NCBI GenBank assembly: GCA_045561735.1
Contig: JBJKXC010000026.1
Span: 8,663 to 72,662 of the forward strand
DNA: 64,000 nt
Source of the DNA: UBA3537 sp045561735
Lineage (GTDB): Bacteria > Bacteroidota > Bacteroidia > Flavobacteriales > Flavobacteriaceae
Direction of reading: 5' to 3'
This document shows positions 62,601 through 64,000 of the stretch, in pieces (the stretch's first letter is position 1; each line of letters starts with the position of its first letter). The notes beneath the pieces were generated by a model. That model was not told the origin of the DNA. It did no database searches and was given only the letters and a program-made list of their open reading frames with translations. Position numbers and translations under genes: made by a program.

Positions 62601-64000
62601 ACAGTAGCGCTGAAGATGCAGATTTAGGAGAAAACAATTTAAGTAGTCCCTATAATAATACATCCAATCCCCAACCTATTTTTGTTCGCATAGAAAGTTT
62701 GGTTGGTGGAGGCTGTTATGTTGCTAGTAGAGATCCTATCTTTAATTTAGTTGTTGATAATCAGACCTCGGCTGAACCGGCGGAAGATTTGGTAGAATGC
62801 GATGCTACAAGTGACAATTCATTGCAAGCGACCTTTAATTTAGATTCCCAAACATCCGTTATTTTAGGGACAAGTGACCCTCTAGATTTCATAATAACTT
62901 ATCATGTTTCTCAAGCGGATGCGGAAAATGCTGTTAACCCGCTTTCAAATTCAATTACAGGACCCTCTCAGACCATATATTTCAGAATTGTAGAAATTGG
63001 TGCTTCAAGTTGTTTTGGCATCGGTCAGTTTGAGCTAAGAGTTGATCCGGTCCCCACCACTACCGCACTTGATCCTTTACCGGCTTGTGATGATGATGGT
63101 GATGGTTTTGCAGTATTTACACTTACAGAAATAGATACGGCAGCTTTAAATGGTCAGACTGGTCTTGCTGTGAGCTACCACACTACCCAGCTGGAGGCAG
63201 AAGCCGGGACACCTTCCATTGGTCCGAGCTACACCAATACCACTGCAAACAGCGAACAAGTTTGGGTACGATTGACCAATACGGCTGCTGACTGTTATAG
63301 CATTATGCCGTTGGACTTGATTGTGAATCCACTGCCGGTTCCCGAGCCAGTGAGTTTAGCTCCTGAGTGTGATGATGATTTCGATGGCTTACAAACTTTT
63401 GATTTGAGTAGTGTAGCTTCAGATGTTATAGGCACTCAAACGGATATGGTTGTGAGTTACCATGAGACAGATGCCGATGCTCAGGCTGGCGTGAGCCCGT
63501 TAGGCAATAGTTATCTTACAAATACACCGGATGTAGATACCATACACATTCGTTTGGAAAACACTCTTACGGGCTGTTATAATGTAGTTCCATTGGACTT
63601 GATAGTGGAGCCTTTACCTACCATTGCCTCGTTACCTCCATACCCATTATGTGACATAAATAGTCCTGGTGATTTGGTAGAGGATTTTGATTTGAGTACG
63701 CTTGATACTGATATTATAAATGGACAAAATGCAACAGTAAGCTACCATATCAATGAGGTGAATGCTCAGGGTAATATTGATCCTTTACCCGTACTTTACA
63801 GTAGTGGTACTCAAATTATTTATGTAGCACTTGAAGATAACCTCACAGGTTGTCGTGCTGTGGCACAATTGGAACTTGTAGTTGATCCGGTCCCCACCAC
63901 TACCGCACTTGATCCTTTACCGGCTTGTGATGATGATGGTGATGGTTTTGCAGTATTTACACTTACAGAAATAGATACGGCAGCTTTAAATGGTCAGACT
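59648..64000 (+). CDS. Giant secreted M43 metalloprotease with CUB, PKD, P-type domains and adhesin repeats (3' end outside window)
   Basis: Open for 1451 codons to the window end with no stop; shorter ORFs in other frames here are shadows. Order: signal peptide (1-about 20); M43 (cytophagalysin-like) protease with zinc site HELGHFFNLYH (235-245) and Met-turn SYMDYTDDNC (Met 291); CUB-like domain (about 345-458); PKD domain (about 467-570, YQWDLGDGRS); proprotein-convertase P-type domain (about 615-775, YLGDLDIIISSPNG); then Ig-like repeats of about 93 residues with ACDDDGDG, VSYH and IHIRLEN/GCY motifs from about 846. The last 121 nt repeat exactly an earlier stretch 840 nt upstream. Expected to be exported by T9SS; the C-terminal sorting or gliding-associated domain would lie beyond the window. 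Likely a surface adhesin/protease. Confidence 0.88.
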   Translation, partial: MKKDIFILLLLMFFGLNLSAQDEKCGMDAHMHEMMQDPDFAKQWQIDQAKFRRAVAESIYNRQRRVAMDPIVVPVAVHFPGGVESDRACLEALAQNQVDIVNLDFTATNGDANLWATASAFYPGVIHGAANIQFCIATQDHPADTDDDLVEGGPAVTIGYDFGGGNDADPAWAGYLNFLVKPIGGSVLGYSPLGGNLNAGSSIVLNTYAFGSGAGCSDSGIEPGANSNLGRTTTHELGHFFNLYHTFQGDSCDEDDGIADTPNIDGNNFGCPADGSIPGCDDQPALTMSYMDYTDDNCMYMFTQGQVDVIEDWLVILESQFKPNVTPVCVEIPEYIISNDTVTACNGLFYDSGGAAEGSTPGNYQNNENFTYTICPTTTDQSVQLSFTQFETQNNIDILTIYNADDATDPTTILGEWSGTDSPGTVAPTLTNTSGCLTVVFTSNGSINFPGWRANIQCIDPPAECQTIFSQLDSSLPAPNTENVIQVCVGEDITLTGSGEFSEPGGGVGAAYQWDLGDGRSISGQTATFSYDQPGFYIANLNIWDINTSVFPEGCKNDNTINQYINVSTTPSFGATEDTLNPICFGETSTVTALVTPTPFINDCTPPESNITFLPDGDGDFYTTCVTVDCFEDGQTLEDISQIFDLCLNIEHSYLGDLDIIISSPNGQQTSLHSYPSGGGTYLGGPIDNFTNDNDQGVGFDYCFSMAAPTLLVDGPTVTAGDPASASIAAGDYLPVESFAQLVGSPLNGDWCITIIDNLLIDNGYIFSWDLNFDYSNVTTQGSFTPEIVSGAWAGDEPTIDVVNGDTITISPDGEGEYCYTYSVLDDFGCEYSDEICVNVLPELVHAIPNDIYICDPVTSNPVFNLFQNKDIVLAPNPSPDEFVVTFHNSEQDAENDTSEIVNLNTYPGSDQEIIYIRFEYLDSDCFVIEPFQLNVYDVPEIFPVSDIYLCDGDVIDETASFDLDQQSLEILGTQSPSDFILTYHSSAEDADLGENNLSSPYNNTSNPQPIFVRIESLVGGGCYVASRDPIFNLVVDNQTSAEPAEDLVECDATSDNSLQATFNLDSQTSVILGTSDPLDFIITYHVSQADAENAVNPLSNSITGPSQTIYFRIVEIGASSCFGIGQFELRVDPVPTTTALDPLPACDDDGDGFAVFTLTEIDTAALNGQTGLAVSYHTTQLEAEAGTPSIGPSYTNTTANSEQVWVRLTNTAADCYSIMPLDLIVNPLPVPEPVSLAPECDDDFDGLQTFDLSSVASDVIGTQTDMVVSYHETDADAQAGVSPLGNSYLTNTPDVDTIHIRLENTLTGCYNVVPLDLIVEPLPTIASLPPYPLCDINSPGDLVEDFDLSTLDTDIINGQNATVSYHINEVNAQGNIDPLPVLYSSGTQIIYVALEDNLTGCRAVAQLELVVDPVPTTTALDPLPACDDDGDGFAVFTLTEIDTAALNGQT
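63040..63160 (+). repeat. Exact direct repeat, copy 1
   Basis: Identical to 63880-64000 at every base compared; period 840 nt = 280 codons, a set of three repeat domains (94, 94 and 92 residues). Confidence 0.97.
63880..64000 (+). repeat. Exact direct repeat, copy 2 (cut by window end)
   Basis: Second copy of 63040-63160; identity continues to the last base, so the true repeat is probably longer. Confidence 0.97.

Noticed and set aside
1..64000. CRISPR array, transposase, integrase, prophage or toxin-antitoxin pair
   Set aside because: No spaced short repeats and no protein with the relevant motifs on either strand.

Overview
The window looks like a chromosomal segment of a marine-type member of the Flavobacteriaceae (Bacteroidota). 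The evidence is an AT-rich composition, type IX secretion and gliding genes (porU, porV, gldJ), many Bacteroidota-type promoters (TTG, 18-21 nt, TAnnTTTG), a fused secDF, a bacteroidotal lysS with a C-terminal extension, and a beta-glucan (probably laminarin) utilisation cluster. I see no rRNA, CRISPR array, insertion sequence or prophage. Most of the window is ordinary core genome. The two accessory parts are at its ends.

Layout. 1-5.8 kb: a glucan cluster on the + strand. It holds the 3' part of a large GH94/GH149-like phosphorylase, a clan GH-A glycosidase lipoprotein, a GH30 lipoprotein and a GPH-type sugar symporter. 5.9-12.5 kb: a TauE/SafE permease, a membrane protein, a Spy/CpxP-like protein, a large zinc metalloprotease lipoprotein and lysS. 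12.6-23.3 kb: a Pmp3-like peptide, lipB, a beta-propeller lipoprotein, rnhB, a putative porin, a GT2 glycosyltransferase, anmK, nhaD and folC, then tRNA-Val(TAC). 23.4-28.6 kb (- strand): a lipoprotein with a carboxypeptidase-regulatory-like domain, pyruvate dehydrogenase E2 and E1-alpha, and cdd. 28.6-35.6 kb: porV and porU (-) and gldJ (+). 35.7-47.3 kb: murF, an M1 peptidase with a small partner, tRNA-Val(GAC), a TIGR02206-like membrane protein, an SDR, ffh, folD, a VOC protein, an rluF-like gene, an alpha/beta hydrolase, a small lipoprotein and queE. 47.5-58.8 kb: asnB, gyrB, mdh, secDF, lgt, yidD, cysS and folE. 59.2-64 kb: a small secreted protein followed 2 nt later by a giant secreted protein that is open to the window end. 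It carries an M43 metalloprotease domain, CUB, PKD and P-type domains, and repeats of about 93 residues.

How the genes work together. The glucan cluster suggests cleavage of beta-1,6 branches and beta-1,3 main chain outside the cytoplasm, oligosaccharide import by the symporter, and phosphorolysis inside. PorU/PorV (sortase and shuttle) and GldJ belong to the machinery that would export and anchor proteins such as the giant protein at the right end. SecDF, Ffh, Lgt and YidD supply the earlier Sec, lipoprotein and membrane-insertion steps that these many lipoproteins need.

The most notable sequence signals are: an exact duplication with an 840-bp period in the giant repeat protein; its two-gene operon with an unrecognised secreted protein; the phosphorylase-containing glucan cluster; a promoter apparently dedicated to porV inside the end of porU; and a possible 21-residue membrane peptide after murF. 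I did not find a clearly novel multi-gene system such as a defence island.
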